In this document: positions 28,037 to 37,479 of the stretch, in pieces
Layout of the letters: each line of letters begins with the position of its first letter
Position numbering within the stretch: the stretch's first letter is position 1
Assembly (NCBI GenBank): GCA_947499715.1
Contig: CANMPL010000001.1
Coordinates: 597,501 to 661,500, forward strand
Length of the DNA: 64,000 nt
Source: an uncultured Paracoccaceae bacterium
GTDB lineage: Bacteria; Pseudomonadota; Alphaproteobacteria; Rhodobacterales; Rhodobacteraceae
Direction: 5' to 3'
The notes under the pieces: generated by a model
What the model was told of the DNA's origin: nothing
Databases searched by the model: none
What the model saw: the letters and a program-made list of their open reading frames with translations, nothing else
Position numbers and translations under genes: made by a program

Positions 28037-28476
28037 TCTACGTCGACGCCGATGCCTGCCCTGTGAAAGCAGAGGTCGAACGGGTCGGCACTCGCCACAA
28101 GATCAAGATGTTCGTCGTCTCAAACGGGGGGATCCGGCCCTCTCAGAACCCGTTCGTGGAAACTGTGGTGGTGCCTGATGGCCCCGACGTGGCCGATATG
28201 TGGATCGCTGACCGCGCGGGGCCGGGTGACGTGGTGATCACCGGCGACATTCCCCTTGCAGCGCGCTGTATCGAAAACGGCGCGCAGGTGCTCAAACACA
28301 ATGGCGAGGCGCTGACAGAAAAGAACATCGGCAACGTGCTTGCCACCCGCGACTTGATGGCCGACATGCGTGCGGCTGACCCGTTCCGACAGGGTGGCGG
28401 CAAGGCATTTGGCAAGGCTGACCGGTCGCGCTTTCTTGATGCGTTAGAGCGTGCCTTGCGCGCCGCGGCGCGTTGA
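28033..28476 (+). CDS. YaiI/YqxD family protein (DUF188)
   Basis: A 147-residue protein with [17 protein letters not shown] at the N terminus and the DxxLAARC-type segment ([17 protein letters not shown], near 76). The DADACPVK loop and acidic residues resemble PIN-like nucleases, but no activity is established for this family. The GTG start overlaps fghA and its TTGA end overlaps the EamA transporter. Confidence 0.9.
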   Translation: MIYVDADACPVKAEVERVGTRHKIKMFVVSNGGIRPSQNPFVETVVVPDGPDVADMWIADRAGPGDVVITGDIPLAARCIENGAQVLKHNGEALTEKNIGNVLATRDLMADMRAADPFRQGGGKAFGKADRSRFLDALERALRAAAR

Positions 28477-29423
28477 CACGTTCGCCGCAATTCGTTGGCG
28501 CTGCCTGTGCATCCGCCTCGGTGGTCTTCTTTTCAATCAACGATGTGCTAATCAAGTTTCTATCAGGCGGTTACGCGCTGCATCAGGTCGTGCTGTTCCG
28601 TTCGCTTATTGGGCTTTTGGTGATCGCGGTGATGATCCTGCCCTTCTCTGGCGGCTTGTCAGCCCTGCGTACCAAACGCCTGGGCATGCATCTTTTTCGC
28701 GGTCTCTGCGTTGTGGTTGCGAACATGACGTTTTTTCTGGGACTGGCTGCCATGGAACTGGCAACGGCTGTGGCGATCTTCTTTATCAGCCCCCTCGTGA
28801 TCACGATCTTTTCGGTGGTCTTTCTGGGGGAGACCGTCGGCCCCCGGCGCTGGGCGGCCATCGTGGCGGGTTTCATTGGCGTCCTGATTATCTTGCGCCC
28901 CGGCACAGATGCGTTCCAAGTCGCCTCGATCCTGCCGTTGATTGCTGCGGTCGCCTATGCCGGTATTCACATGATCACGCGCAAGATTGGCGGCACCGAA
29001 AGTGCAGCGACCATGGCTGTATATATCCAACTGACTTTCATCGCGGTCTGCGCCCTGATCGGGCTTGCCGTTGGCGATGGCCGATTTGGCGATCAATCTG
29101 ATCCGTCGCTCCGGTTCTTGTTGCGGGCATGGGAATGGCCTGCGCACGCTGACTACTGGATCTTTGCCCTGCTCGGGTTCGGCGTGGGCGTCGCAGGCTA
29201 TTTGATTTCGCAGGCCTACCGCGTGGCCGAGGCCGCTTTCGTCGCCCCCTTTGAATACCTTGCCATGCCCTTGGCGATCATCTGGGGCTATCTGGTCTTT
29301 GGAGAGGTGCCAGACGCCCTCACCTTCCTTGGCGCTGCTCTAATCGTCGGCTCTGGCCTGTTTGCGCTTTGGCGTGAAACGCGCGTGGCTAAGGTGGCTG
29401 CAGCCCCGCGTACACGCCGTTGA
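28473..29423 (+). CDS. DMT superfamily transporter (EamA domains)
   Basis: 316 residues with ten predicted membrane helices in two EamA repeats (first about 10-145, second about 150-300). [17 protein letters not shown] starts repeat one, and [19 protein letters not shown] is the typical end of repeat two. Members export amino acids or related metabolites; the substrate is unknown. The start is TTG within the stop of the previous gene. It precedes the HAD/OCD/PhyH cassette by 30 nt. Confidence 0.9.
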   Translation: MTRSPQFVGAACASASVVFFSINDVLIKFLSGGYALHQVVLFRSLIGLLVIAVMILPFSGGLSALRTKRLGMHLFRGLCVVVANMTFFLGLAAMELATAVAIFFISPLVITIFSVVFLGETVGPRRWAAIVAGFIGVLIILRPGTDAFQVASILPLIAAVAYAGIHMITRKIGGTESAATMAVYIQLTFIAVCALIGLAVGDGRFGDQSDPSLRFLLRAWEWPAHADYWIFALLGFGVGVAGYLISQAYRVAEAAFVAPFEYLAMPLAIIWGYLVFGEVPDALTFLGAALIVGSGLFALWRETRVAKVAAAPRTRR

Positions 29424-29453
29424 ATTGCAACGCCCAATCGATAAGGTGCGCCT

Positions 29454-30059
29454 ATGACTATCAACGCAGTGATCTTTGACATCGGCAACGTTTTGATCGA
29501 ATGGCAGCCAGAGCGGTTCTACGACCGCACCATCGGTGCGGACCGCAGGCGGGCCATGTTTGCCGCCCTCGACCTGCACGGCATGAACGATGACGTCGAT
29601 AAGGGCGCCAATTTCCGCGACACTGTCACGGCATTTGCCGCAGCCAACCCCGACTGGCAGGCCGAGATCATGATGTGGCACGACAACTGGATTGAATTGG
29701 CCGCCCCGGCGATCCCCCACTCGGTCGAGATCCTGCGCAATTTGCGCGCGGGCGGTACCCCGGTTTTTGCCCTGTCAAACTTTGGCATCCAGACCTTTGA
29801 CATTGCAGAGCCGGTCTATCCCTTCCTGACCGACTTTGACCGCCGCTATATCTCTGGCCACATGGGCGTCACCAAACCCGATGCCAAGATCTACAAAATG
29901 GTCGAGGCTGACTGCGGGCTAGACCCAACAACGCTCCTGTTTGTAGACGACCGGCAGGAAAACCTTGATGCCGCGTCCGCTCGTGGCTGGCAAACGCACC
30001 TATTTGAAGGACCCGCGGGCTTTGCAGATCGATTGCGGGACGCGGGGCTTTTGTCATGA
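29454..30059 (+). CDS. HAD family hydrolase
   Basis: A 201-residue haloacid-dehalogenase-like phosphatase. Motif I reads FDIGNVLIEW (residues 7-16); the first aspartate is the nucleophile, and the position two further on, an acid/base aspartate in true phosphatases, is glycine-asparagine (DIGN), as in the YihX-type subgroup. Motif II is FALSNFG (near 102), motif III lysine in GVTKPDAKIY (near 137), and motif IV FVDDRQENLDAA (near 164). AAGGTG precedes the ATG. Its stop overlaps the next gene (ATGA). Confidence 0.9.
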   Translation: MTINAVIFDIGNVLIEWQPERFYDRTIGADRRRAMFAALDLHGMNDDVDKGANFRDTVTAFAAANPDWQAEIMMWHDNWIELAAPAIPHSVEILRNLRAGGTPVFALSNFGIQTFDIAEPVYPFLTDFDRRYISGHMGVTKPDAKIYKMVEADCGLDPTTLLFVDDRQENLDAASARGWQTHLFEGPAGFADRLRDAGLLS

Positions 30060-30958
30060 CGCAATTTATCCCGTTTGAGGCGGAAGATCAGCTTGATTGG
30101 ATCGCCCTGTCCGATGCCCTCGCTGTGGGCCACAAGGCCCCAAAAGGCACGGTTGAGGATGTCTTTCTCTACCGCGACGACAACACGCTGCTTAATCGCT
30201 CTGCCTGGATTAAAGGCATGGGACTGGCGGTCAAATGCGCCACCGTGTTTCCCGGCAATCCCGCCTTGGGCAAACCAATGATCGCGGGTGCGGTGAACCT
30301 GTTTTCTGACAACGACGGCAGGCTCGAAGCCATCTTGGATTTTGCCCTTGTGACCAAATGGAAGACGGCAGGCGATAGCCTTTTGGCGGCGCGCCGGTTG
30401 GCGCGCCCAGACAGCCGCAACATCCTGATCGTGGGTGCCGGAACTGTGGGCCGATCCCTTTGGCAGGCCTATGGCGCTGCATTCCCAGCCGCCAAATTTA
30501 CTGTCTGGAACCGTTCGCCGGCAGGGGCTGCGCAGTTTGCGCAAGACTGTCCCGGTGTCGCAGTTGCTGATGATCTGGAAGCGGCCGTGCGTACTGCTGA
30601 CATCGTCACGTCTGCAACCATGTCCACGGACCCGATAATTATGGGCGATTGGCTGCAACCAGGACAGCACATTGATCTGATTGGTGCCTACCGTCCTGAT
30701 ATGCGCGAGGTTGATGATACCGCGCTGCGCCGTTCGCGCATCTTTGTAGATAGTTTCGACACAACGCTGGACCATATCGGCGAACTCAAACGCCCGCTCG
30801 CCAGCGGTGCGATTGTCCGCGATGATGTACTGGCCGATTTCTATGCGCTCGACCAATTCACGCGCCAACCGGGTGATATCACGCTCTTCAAGAACGGTGG
30901 CGGGGCGCATCTGGATCTGATGACAAGCCGTTATATCCTTGAAAGCTACAAACCATGA
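30056..30958 (+). CDS. ornithine cyclodeaminase/mu-crystallin family protein
   Basis: A 300-residue NAD(P)-dependent enzyme. The catalytic lysine region GLAVKCATVFPGN (near 57-69) and the Rossmann loop LIVGAGTVGRSLW (near 124) are intact, as are TSATMSTDPI (near 183) and the DLIGAYRPDMRE block (near 205-216). The family contains ornithine cyclodeaminase, alanine dehydrogenase, ketimine reductase and lysine or proline-type enzymes; motifs do not separate them. It is coupled on both sides by 4-nt overlaps to a HAD hydrolase and a phytanoyl-CoA-dioxygenase-family gene. Confidence 0.9.
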   Translation: MTQFIPFEAEDQLDWIALSDALAVGHKAPKGTVEDVFLYRDDNTLLNRSAWIKGMGLAVKCATVFPGNPALGKPMIAGAVNLFSDNDGRLEAILDFALVTKWKTAGDSLLAARRLARPDSRNILIVGAGTVGRSLWQAYGAAFPAAKFTVWNRSPAGAAQFAQDCPGVAVADDLEAAVRTADIVTSATMSTDPIIMGDWLQPGQHIDLIGAYRPDMREVDDTALRRSRIFVDSFDTTLDHIGELKRPLASGAIVRDDVLADFYALDQFTRQPGDITLFKNGGGAHLDLMTSRYILESYKP

Positions 30959-31746
30959 TGACGCCTCAGCAGGTTGCCGATTTTCAGCGCGATGGCGCCA
31001 TTGTTGTGCGTGGCGTCTTTGCCGATTGGGTCGCACGCATGGCCGAAGGGATTGCGGAAAACATGAACAATCCCGGCCCCTATGCCTCGGAGAATGCAGC
31101 CAGCAAAGGCCGTTTTTTCGATGACTACTGCAACTGGACGCGCATTCCCGCGTTCGAGGACGTCGTGCGCAACAGCCCCGCCGCCGCGCTTGCCGCGCAG
31201 GCGATGCAAAGCCAATCTGCGCAGTTTTTTCACGACCACGTCCTCGTTAAGGAACCCGGCACGCCCAAGCCAACACCATGGCATCAGGACGCGCCCTATT
31301 ATTTCGTCGAAGGCCAGCAGACCGTCAGTATCTGGATCCCGCTTGATCCGGTGAAAGAGGCGTCGCTCCGCTTTATCGCGGGGTCCCACAAATGGGACCG
31401 CATGGTCCGGCCAGTTAGCTGGGCAGATGACAGCGATTTTTACGAAGGCGACCATGAATGGACGCCCGTGCCAGATCCGGATGCTGATCCCGGGCAGACC
31501 CAGGTCCTGGAATGGCCGATGGATCCGGGCGATGCGGTGCTGTTTGATTTTCGTACCGCCCATGGCGCGCGCGGCAATGCCTCGGACATGCGCCGGCGGG
31601 CGCTGTCGTTGCGTTGGGTCGGGGATGACGCGCGTTACGTCGAACGACCGGGGCGAACATCTCCGCCGTTCCCGGGGCATGAAATGGTCGCAGGTCAACG
31701 GCTTCGCCCAGATTGGTTCCCGATTATCAAAGGACCTATGGCGTGA
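30955..31746 (+). CDS. phytanoyl-CoA dioxygenase family protein
   Basis: A 263-residue Fe(II)/2-oxoglutarate-dependent oxygenase. The metal triad is visible as H-x-D in WHQDAPYYF (near 107-115) and a distal histidine in RTAHGARGN (near 200-208), followed by RRRALSLRWVGDD with an arginine that should bind 2-oxoglutarate. The family hydroxylates CoA esters, amino acids and small metabolites. The upstream OCD and downstream hydrolase are translationally coupled, so the product is probably processed by them (inference). Confidence 0.9.
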   Translation: MMTPQQVADFQRDGAIVVRGVFADWVARMAEGIAENMNNPGPYASENAASKGRFFDDYCNWTRIPAFEDVVRNSPAAALAAQAMQSQSAQFFHDHVLVKEPGTPKPTPWHQDAPYYFVEGQQTVSIWIPLDPVKEASLRFIAGSHKWDRMVRPVSWADDSDFYEGDHEWTPVPDPDADPGQTQVLEWPMDPGDAVLFDFRTAHGARGNASDMRRRALSLRWVGDDARYVERPGRTSPPFPGHEMVAGQRLRPDWFPIIKGPMA

Positions 31747-32666
31747 CGTTCCTCGCAATTCTCATCGTGGCTGCGATCGCGGCATGGCCTTTCATTGCTG
31801 AAAGTCGCCGGGTCAAAATTGGTCGGGCCGAACGTCAGGGCGCACCGGGCGACTTTGCCAAACTCTCGCAGGGGGTCACTTATTATCGGTGGTTCGGTCC
31901 GGCGCGAGGGCCAGTGATCGTGGCAATCCATGGGCTCACCACGCCCTCTGTCGTGTTTGAAGACCTTGCTGCGGGGTTGGGTGGTTTGGGGTATCGGGTG
32001 CTTGCCTACGACCTTTATGGTCGCGGCTTGTCAGACGCACCAAAGGGTCGGCAGTCTCAGGCCTTCTTTCACCAGCAACTTGACGATCTGCTCGCGCATC
32101 AGGAATTGAACGAGGATCTGACATTGATTGGCTATTCGATGGGCGGGTCGATTGCCGCAACATTTGCAGCCACGCAACCAGAGCGGATCAAGCGGTTGAT
32201 TCTATTGGCAAGCGCAGGCGTGGTAACCCATGAATCTGCCTTTTTGCGCTTTTGTCGCAACACGCCTTTGCTGGGTGACTGGCTGTTCCTCGCTCTGTCC
32301 AGCAGACGCATGACGGCGGAAATTGAGGCAGTGGCCGCAAAGACCCCATCGCCCGCAATCCAAGGCGCACTGCGGGTTGAGCTGACACGGCAGGGCTATT
32401 TGCCTGCGGTTCTTGCCAGCCGTCGCGGGATGCTGGCCGAAAGCACCGAGCAGGCCCATCGGATCTTGGGCAAAGAAGCGATCCCGGTGATCGCGATTTG
32501 GGGCAAACAGGATGAAGTGATCCCGATAACGGCGCTGGGGCAACTGACCCAATGGAATCGCAACACCTTGCAAGAGGTGATCGACGACGCAGACCATGCG
32601 TTGGCCTATAGCCACGCCGCCACAGTGGCAGAGCGGCTAAAGGGTGTGTTGCGCGAAAGGGATTAG
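31743..32666 (+). CDS. alpha/beta hydrolase with N-terminal membrane anchor
   Basis: About 307 residues. The GTG start at 31743 overlaps the PhyH-family stop (GTGA) and begins with a hydrophobic helix (TFLAILIVAAIAAWPFIA) that is a signal anchor. The hydrolase core follows: IHGLTTPS (oxyanion region, near 63), the nucleophile elbow IGYSMGGS (near 138), an acid near IWGKQDEVIP (near 258) and a histidine in DDADHALAYS (near 283). An ATG at 31713 is an alternative start. Its stop overlaps the convergent diguanylate cyclase stop by 4 nt. Confidence 0.9.
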   Translation: MTFLAILIVAAIAAWPFIAESRRVKIGRAERQGAPGDFAKLSQGVTYYRWFGPARGPVIVAIHGLTTPSVVFEDLAAGLGGLGYRVLAYDLYGRGLSDAPKGRQSQAFFHQQLDDLLAHQELNEDLTLIGYSMGGSIAATFAATQPERIKRLILLASAGVVTHESAFLRFCRNTPLLGDWLFLALSSRRMTAEIEAVAAKTPSPAIQGALRVELTRQGYLPAVLASRRGMLAESTEQAHRILGKEAIPVIAIWGKQDEVIPITALGQLTQWNRNTLQEVIDDADHALAYSHAATVAERLKGVLRERD

Positions 32667-33787
32667 GCAGCCTGCATGTTTGGGGCCGACCCTGTACTGA
32701 ACGTCTGGTCAAGTGCCACACAGTTGCGGCCATCGGCCTTCGCCTCGTAAAGTGCAACGTCAGCGGCGCTTAGCAACTTGTCAAAGCTGGATTGTTCGTT
32801 GCTGAACGTGGCGCCCATGCTGATGGATACTGGGATACTGCGTTGATTGACCTGGAAAGGCTGGTCACAGATCGCGGCCCGGCAACGCTCTGCCACGATC
32901 CGCGCTGTGTCCTGCGTCACATCCGGCAATAGCACAACAAATTCATCACCCCCAAGGCGGGCGAAGACATCCGCAGGGCGCAAGCACGATTTGATCCGAT
33001 CGCTGATGCACTGCAGGATTTGGTCACCCGCAAGGTGCCCGTAAATGTCGTTGATGGATTTGAAGCGGTCCACGTCAAAGCACAACATCACACTCCCGTT
33101 GGTGGTTTTGCCGCTTGATTGATGGCGTTCCACAACTTCAATCAGGCTTCTGCGGTTCAGCAGATTTGTCAGCGGATCGGTTTCCGCCGCAAGCCGCAAA
33201 TCGCTCATTTCCATGCGCAGATATCGCTCGCGGATGATAAGACGGCCAACGACCCAGGCGCTGATCAGATTTGCCACCAATATGATCGGTGCCAATTGCG
33301 TCATGAAGACCGCTCTGACAGGACTGGGCAGCAGAACCCCAACGACAATATGTGCCGAAATCATTGCCCCAAGAACCAAAAGTGATGCATCGCTGGGCAG
33401 CTGTGATCGCCGCACCCAATGGTGCCAGATGATCGCCATGCCTGCGCTGGCACACATCGCGGTGACCCCCAGCATGGCACCCTGACCCCCGATCAGCAGT
33501 CGGGTTGTCACACCCATCGCCAATGCGACGATCCCCGCAAGTGGCCCCAAAAGGGCGCAGGCCATACCAACCAGCAAATTCCGCAAATCAAAAATCAACC
33601 CATCAGCGAGCGTGATCGGGGCCGCCATAGACATCATAGCACCAAGCCCGAACACGCATCCCATTGTCAGGCTGCGGGTCCGGTCAGACTGGTTCCATCG
33701 TCCAACCGCCCCATAAAGATAGACGAGCGCGACTGTCAGCACGACGGGCTGAAGGAACACGGTGAAGATATTGATTATTGACGCCAT
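32663..33787 (-). CDS. membrane diguanylate cyclase (5TM-LYT sensor plus GGDEF)
   Basis: A 374-residue protein. The first 190 residues form about six hydrophobic segments with GLIFDLRNLLVGMACALLGP and the GGQGAMLGVTAM block, the 5TMR-LYT sensor type. A GGDEF domain follows from about 207. The active-site motif reads RLGGDEFVVLLP (near 277), and an RPAD inhibitory (I) site lies five residues before it, so product feedback is expected. It should make cyclic di-GMP at the inner membrane. The regulatory ligand is unknown. Confidence 0.93.
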   Translation of the reverse strand: MASIINIFTVFLQPVVLTVALVYLYGAVGRWNQSDRTRSLTMGCVFGLGAMMSMAAPITLADGLIFDLRNLLVGMACALLGPLAGIVALAMGVTTRLLIGGQGAMLGVTAMCASAGMAIIWHHWVRRSQLPSDASLLVLGAMISAHIVVGVLLPSPVRAVFMTQLAPIILVANLISAWVVGRLIIRERYLRMEMSDLRLAAETDPLTNLLNRRSLIEVVERHQSSGKTTNGSVMLCFDVDRFKSINDIYGHLAGDQILQCISDRIKSCLRPADVFARLGGDEFVVLLPDVTQDTARIVAERCRAAICDQPFQVNQRSIPVSISMGATFSNEQSSFDKLLSAADVALYEAKADGRNCVALDQTFSTGSAPNMQAA

Positions 33788-33909
33788 TCTTGGCCTCCCA
33801 ACGCTTTTGCAATGTCGGGACCCTAGCTGCCTCGGCGTCTCGATTTCCTTAAGGTCAGCTTGAATTGACCGCGTAAATCGCCAAAACCAGACTCAAAATT
33901 TGCTAAAAT

Positions 33910-35160
33910 TTATCCGAAATGCGAACCGGTTCGCCATGCGGGCCGATCTTCGCGGATTGGCAAATGCACAATGGCACTAAATGCGCCAACACCAATCCCA
34001 ACCCACCAAACGGCAGTGTAGCTGCCATAAAGGTCATACAGCCGCCCGCCCAGCCAGACCCCGATAAACGACCCCAGTTGATGGCTAAAGAATACAATTC
34101 CGTAAAGCGTGCCCATGTAGCGTAACCCATAAAGGTGCGCCACTAGTCCTGAGGTCAGCGGCACCGTCGCGAGCCACAGGCTTCCCATGCCGACTGAGAA
34201 GATGATGACTGTCGTGGGTGTCATCGGCACCATAATGAACCAAGTCGCGATGATCGTGCGTCCGGTGTAAATTGCCGCCAACAAATACTTTTTCGGAAAA
34301 CGCTTGCCCAAATATCCCGCAAGCAACGTGCCCGCGATATTGGCCATCCCAATCAGCGAAATCGCAACAGCACCCAAGGCGCTTGTCGTCGTGATCCCCA
34401 TGTTGGCCAGTGTCCCGCCCGGTTGGATCGGGCCGCAGATTTCAGCCACGAAGGCCGGGAAATGCGCCGTCACAAAGGCCAGTTGATAGCCGCAAGAAAA
34501 GAACCCGACAAAGATCAACGTATAAGACGGATCGCGAAACGCCCGCATCAGGATGGCACCCATGCTTTCTTCGATCGTGTCTTTGCTGGCCGCCTGCGGG
34601 CTACGCATCATTGGCAAGACCAACAGGATCGCGAGGATCGCGCCGGCAAACCAGACAAAAACCATCTGCCAGGTCATTATGCCCAATAGGATTTCCGCGA
34701 GCGGTGCGCCAAAGACCTGACCGGCGGAACCGGCCGCTGTCGCAATCGCCAGCGCCATTGACCTGTTGTCGTCCGAAGCAGCCCGTCCAACGACAGCAAG
34801 GATCACACCAAACCCCGTGCCGGCCACGCCGAACCCGACAAGCACTTCATAGATCTGATGCTCGAGCGGTGTTGTCGCACCCGCCGACAAAAGCAAACCC
34901 GCCGCATACAATAATGCGCCGATAACAATCGCTGTCCGGTCCCCGATCTTTTCTGCGACGGCGCCGAAAATCGGCTGTCCAATACCCCAGGCAAGGCTTT
35001 GGATCGCAATGGCAAGACTGAATTCTGCGCGGGGCCAGCCAAATTCTTCTGAGATCGGGATTTGAAAGACGCCGAACGATGCACGTATCGCAAAGCCTGT
35101 CATGATGATCAGGCAACCAGCCACAAGAACGGGCGTGATCAATGGGGCATTGCGTTCCAT
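33910..35160 (-). CDS. MFS transporter
   Basis: A 416-residue major facilitator with about twelve membrane helices. The pattern (RASFGVFQIPISEEFGWPRA at the N terminus, then LSLAIAIQSLAWGIGQPIFG-like helix 2, and the second-half SSPLTSGLVAHLYGL-like region) resembles the monocarboxylate/oxalate-formate carrier branch. The substrate is not known. The neighbouring genes (a diguanylate cyclase on the same strand, zapE on the opposite strand) offer no clue. Confidence 0.92.
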   Translation of the reverse strand: MERNAPLITPVLVAGCLIIMTGFAIRASFGVFQIPISEEFGWPRAEFSLAIAIQSLAWGIGQPIFGAVAEKIGDRTAIVIGALLYAAGLLLSAGATTPLEHQIYEVLVGFGVAGTGFGVILAVVGRAASDDNRSMALAIATAAGSAGQVFGAPLAEILLGIMTWQMVFVWFAGAILAILLVLPMMRSPQAASKDTIEESMGAILMRAFRDPSYTLIFVGFFSCGYQLAFVTAHFPAFVAEICGPIQPGGTLANMGITTTSALGAVAISLIGMANIAGTLLAGYLGKRFPKKYLLAAIYTGRTIIATWFIMVPMTPTTVIIFSVGMGSLWLATVPLTSGLVAHLYGLRYMGTLYGIVFFSHQLGSFIGVWLGGRLYDLYGSYTAVWWVGIGVGAFSAIVHLPIREDRPAWRTGSHFG

Positions 35161-35296
35161 GTCGATAGTTGGCTGCGCCCTCTCAATCTTGTCAATCGTG
35201 CTTTATGTGATGTCAGACATACCGTCACGTGATCTGATCGCGGCTTGCGAAAATCTGAGACTTTTCAACTCTGTGCTGCACGCGTATCCATGTTTC

Positions 35297-36352
35297 ATGA
35301 CGATCCAAGATGCATATGCTGCGGCGGTTGCCGCAGGCACCCTTCACGAAGATCCCGCACAGCTTGGCGTGTTGCCAGAACTGGAACGCATTCGCGCCGC
35401 CCTGTCTGTGCCGGTCAAGAAATCAGGGTTCTTTCGCAAAACAACAGAGGCCATTCCCGGCCTTTACATGTGGGGCGGGGTGGGGCGCGGCAAGTCCATG
35501 CTGATGGATCTGCTGTATGACAACGTCGACGCTCCCAAACAGCGCCGCCATTTCCATGCTTTCATGCAATGGGTCCATGCCGAAATGGCCGAGGCCCGCA
35601 AAACCGGTGTTGATGACGCGATCAAACCGGTTGCCGCGAAACTGACCAGTGACATTCGGTTTCTCGCCTTTGATGAGATGCAGATCACCGACATCACTGA
35701 TGCTATGATCGTTGGCCGCCTGTTCGAGGCGCTTTTTGCAGCGGGCGTCGTTGTCGTGACCACCTCGAACCGTCCCCCCAATGACCTCTATAAGGACGGG
35801 CTGAACCGGCAATTATTCTTGCCGTTCATTGAGCTTATCAAGACACGTCTGGTCGTGCATGAGCTGGCCAGCGACACCGACTACCGTCAGGGGCGGCTTG
35901 CAGGGTCTGATCGCTACTTTACACCCGTCAACGCGGACAGCCGTACCGCGATGGCGCAGGTCTGGCATGATCTGACCAATGGTCAGTCAGAAACGCTGAC
36001 GCTGCATGTGAAGGGCCGTGAAGTCGTCTTGCCGCATTTCCATAATGGCGTGGCGCGCGTGCCGTTCTTTGAACTTTGCGGCAGGCCTTTGGGTGCTGCG
36101 GATTACCTGACCTTGGCCGAGAACGTGCGCGTTTTGATGATCGACGATGTGCCGCAACTGGGGCGGCAAAACTTCAATGAGGCAAAGCGTTTCGTGACCC
36201 TGATCGATGCGCTCTACGAGGCAAAGGTTCAGCTAATCTGTTCCGCCGCGGCGGTCCCAGAAATGCTTTATATCGAAGGCGAGGGGACGTTCGAATTTGA
36301 ACGCACCGCCAGCCGCCTGCGCGAGATGCAGGCCGCCGATTGGGGCGTTTAA
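35297..36352 (+). CDS. zapE: cell division protein ZapE / AFG1-like ATPase
   Basis: A 351-residue P-loop ATPase. Walker A is GGVGRGKSM (about 60-68) and Walker B is LAFDEMQITD (about 123-132), followed by sensor-1 TTSNRPPNDLY. The family binds the Z-ring in bacteria and is related to mitochondrial AFG1. The ATG at 35297 is chosen because the family begins near the TIQDAY helix; a much longer in-frame start at 35102 would overlap the divergent MFS gene. The stop overlaps the LysM gene stop in TTAA. Confidence 0.9.
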   Translation: MTIQDAYAAAVAAGTLHEDPAQLGVLPELERIRAALSVPVKKSGFFRKTTEAIPGLYMWGGVGRGKSMLMDLLYDNVDAPKQRRHFHAFMQWVHAEMAEARKTGVDDAIKPVAAKLTSDIRFLAFDEMQITDITDAMIVGRLFEALFAAGVVVVTTSNRPPNDLYKDGLNRQLFLPFIELIKTRLVVHELASDTDYRQGRLAGSDRYFTPVNADSRTAMAQVWHDLTNGQSETLTLHVKGREVVLPHFHNGVARVPFFELCGRPLGAADYLTLAENVRVLMIDDVPQLGRQNFNEAKRFVTLIDALYEAKVQLICSAAAVPEMLYIEGEGTFEFERTASRLREMQAADWGV

Positions 36353-37206
36353 GTCTGCGGCAGTTCCGGGATTGCCAGCCGCTGACCAACGCGGATTTGG
36401 TCGGGGCTGGATAGGATGCCGCGATTGGCCTCGTAGATCAGCTGGAACTTGGTGACATTGCCGTAAAACTTGACTGCAATCGCACCAAGGCTGTCGCCGC
36501 GGCTAACGGTGTAGAACCGGTATTGCTGGGTTTCGGTGGCCCGTTGAACGACGCGGACCTCAACCCCGGTGCCGTCGCCGGTTGGCACCTCGGGCACTGC
36601 GGGCGCGTCGCCGCCAGCGGCGATCTGAGCTTCGTTCAGGATGGACTGCAGCAGGATCGCCGTGTCGACCCGACCGTCTGACGTGACCAGAATTTCCGGC
36701 ACGGCCAGTTGCCCAGCACTCGCGGCTTCGTTGATCAGGCTGTCGATTTCTGCGTCAGGGCGGCCTTCTTTCAGGGCCGCAACCACCAGGTTTTCAAGGG
36801 CTGTCGTCGGCTTTGGAGGGCTAATCGTGGCAGGGTTGCCTGTTGCGGCACCGATGTCTTGCAACACGTCATTCGACAAATCGGTGATTGCCGGATCGGC
36901 CACGGGCACATCAATCGTAAGCCCCAAACCCGCCAAAACATTGGCCGTTGTCGAACTGATAGAACTGCCATCGGTCCGCACTTTTGGCGTTGGCGCAGGG
37001 GTCGGTGCGGGGGCGATCACCAGATCGTCGGCGTTTGTATCCCCGGGCAATGGAACGCCCGGCAGCAAGGATTGGGACGCCGCGCGGGTCACGTCTGTTG
37101 CCGCCGTCAAAGGCTGCTGCGGTGTCGGCCGGTCATTTGGAGAGATCACGATATAGGCGCAAAGCGCGACAGCAAATGCAAATAGGCCCAATACGGCACG
37201 GATCAT
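36349..37206 (-). CDS. LysM domain protein with membrane anchor
   Basis: A 285-residue protein with an N-terminal hydrophobic anchor (VLGLFAFAVALCAYIVI), a long Pro/Ala/Thr-rich middle and a C-terminal LysM domain (YRFYTVSRGDSLGAIAVKFY onward, about residues 228-280). LysM binds N-acetylglucosamine in peptidoglycan. The middle region has no catalytic domain, so a structural or scaffold role in the envelope is likely. It converges with zapE, and its stop shares a tetramer with the zapE stop. Confidence 0.9.
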   Translation of the reverse strand: MIRAVLGLFAFAVALCAYIVISPNDRPTPQQPLTAATDVTRAASQSLLPGVPLPGDTNADDLVIAPAPTPAPTPKVRTDGSSISSTTANVLAGLGLTIDVPVADPAITDLSNDVLQDIGAATGNPATISPPKPTTALENLVVAALKEGRPDAEIDSLINEAASAGQLAVPEILVTSDGRVDTAILLQSILNEAQIAAGGDAPAVPEVPTGDGTGVEVRVVQRATETQQYRFYTVSRGDSLGAIAVKFYGNVTKFQLIYEANRGILSSPDQIRVGQRLAIPELPQT

Positions 37207-37479
37207 GACAATACCCCCAAATCGGGCCGCCTATATCTTGAGAACTTCTCTGAATACGGTGGTGGCAGCCCCGTTGCGGATAAGATGTAGTAGGTCCGTT
37301 AACGATATGTCAAAGGGGGAATGGCCGGTTTTGCGACAAAAACCTCGACCGTTGTCCTGAAACAAGAAGACAGGCCAAAGCCTGCCCCCTCGCCCTGCCA
37401 AGATCGTCGGATCAAGCGCAATTGAAAGGCGTCTGTCCCGTTGGTTGCGAATCTAGCCTTAGCAATGATTCGCCGTCAA

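Noticed and set aside
29891-31036. 381-codon frame opposite the HAD and OCD genes
   Set aside because: It runs across a clear plus-strand gene junction and has no family features.
30946-31758. 270-codon frame opposite the PhyH-family gene
   Set aside because: Shadow of a gene with an intact metal triad; no domain seen.
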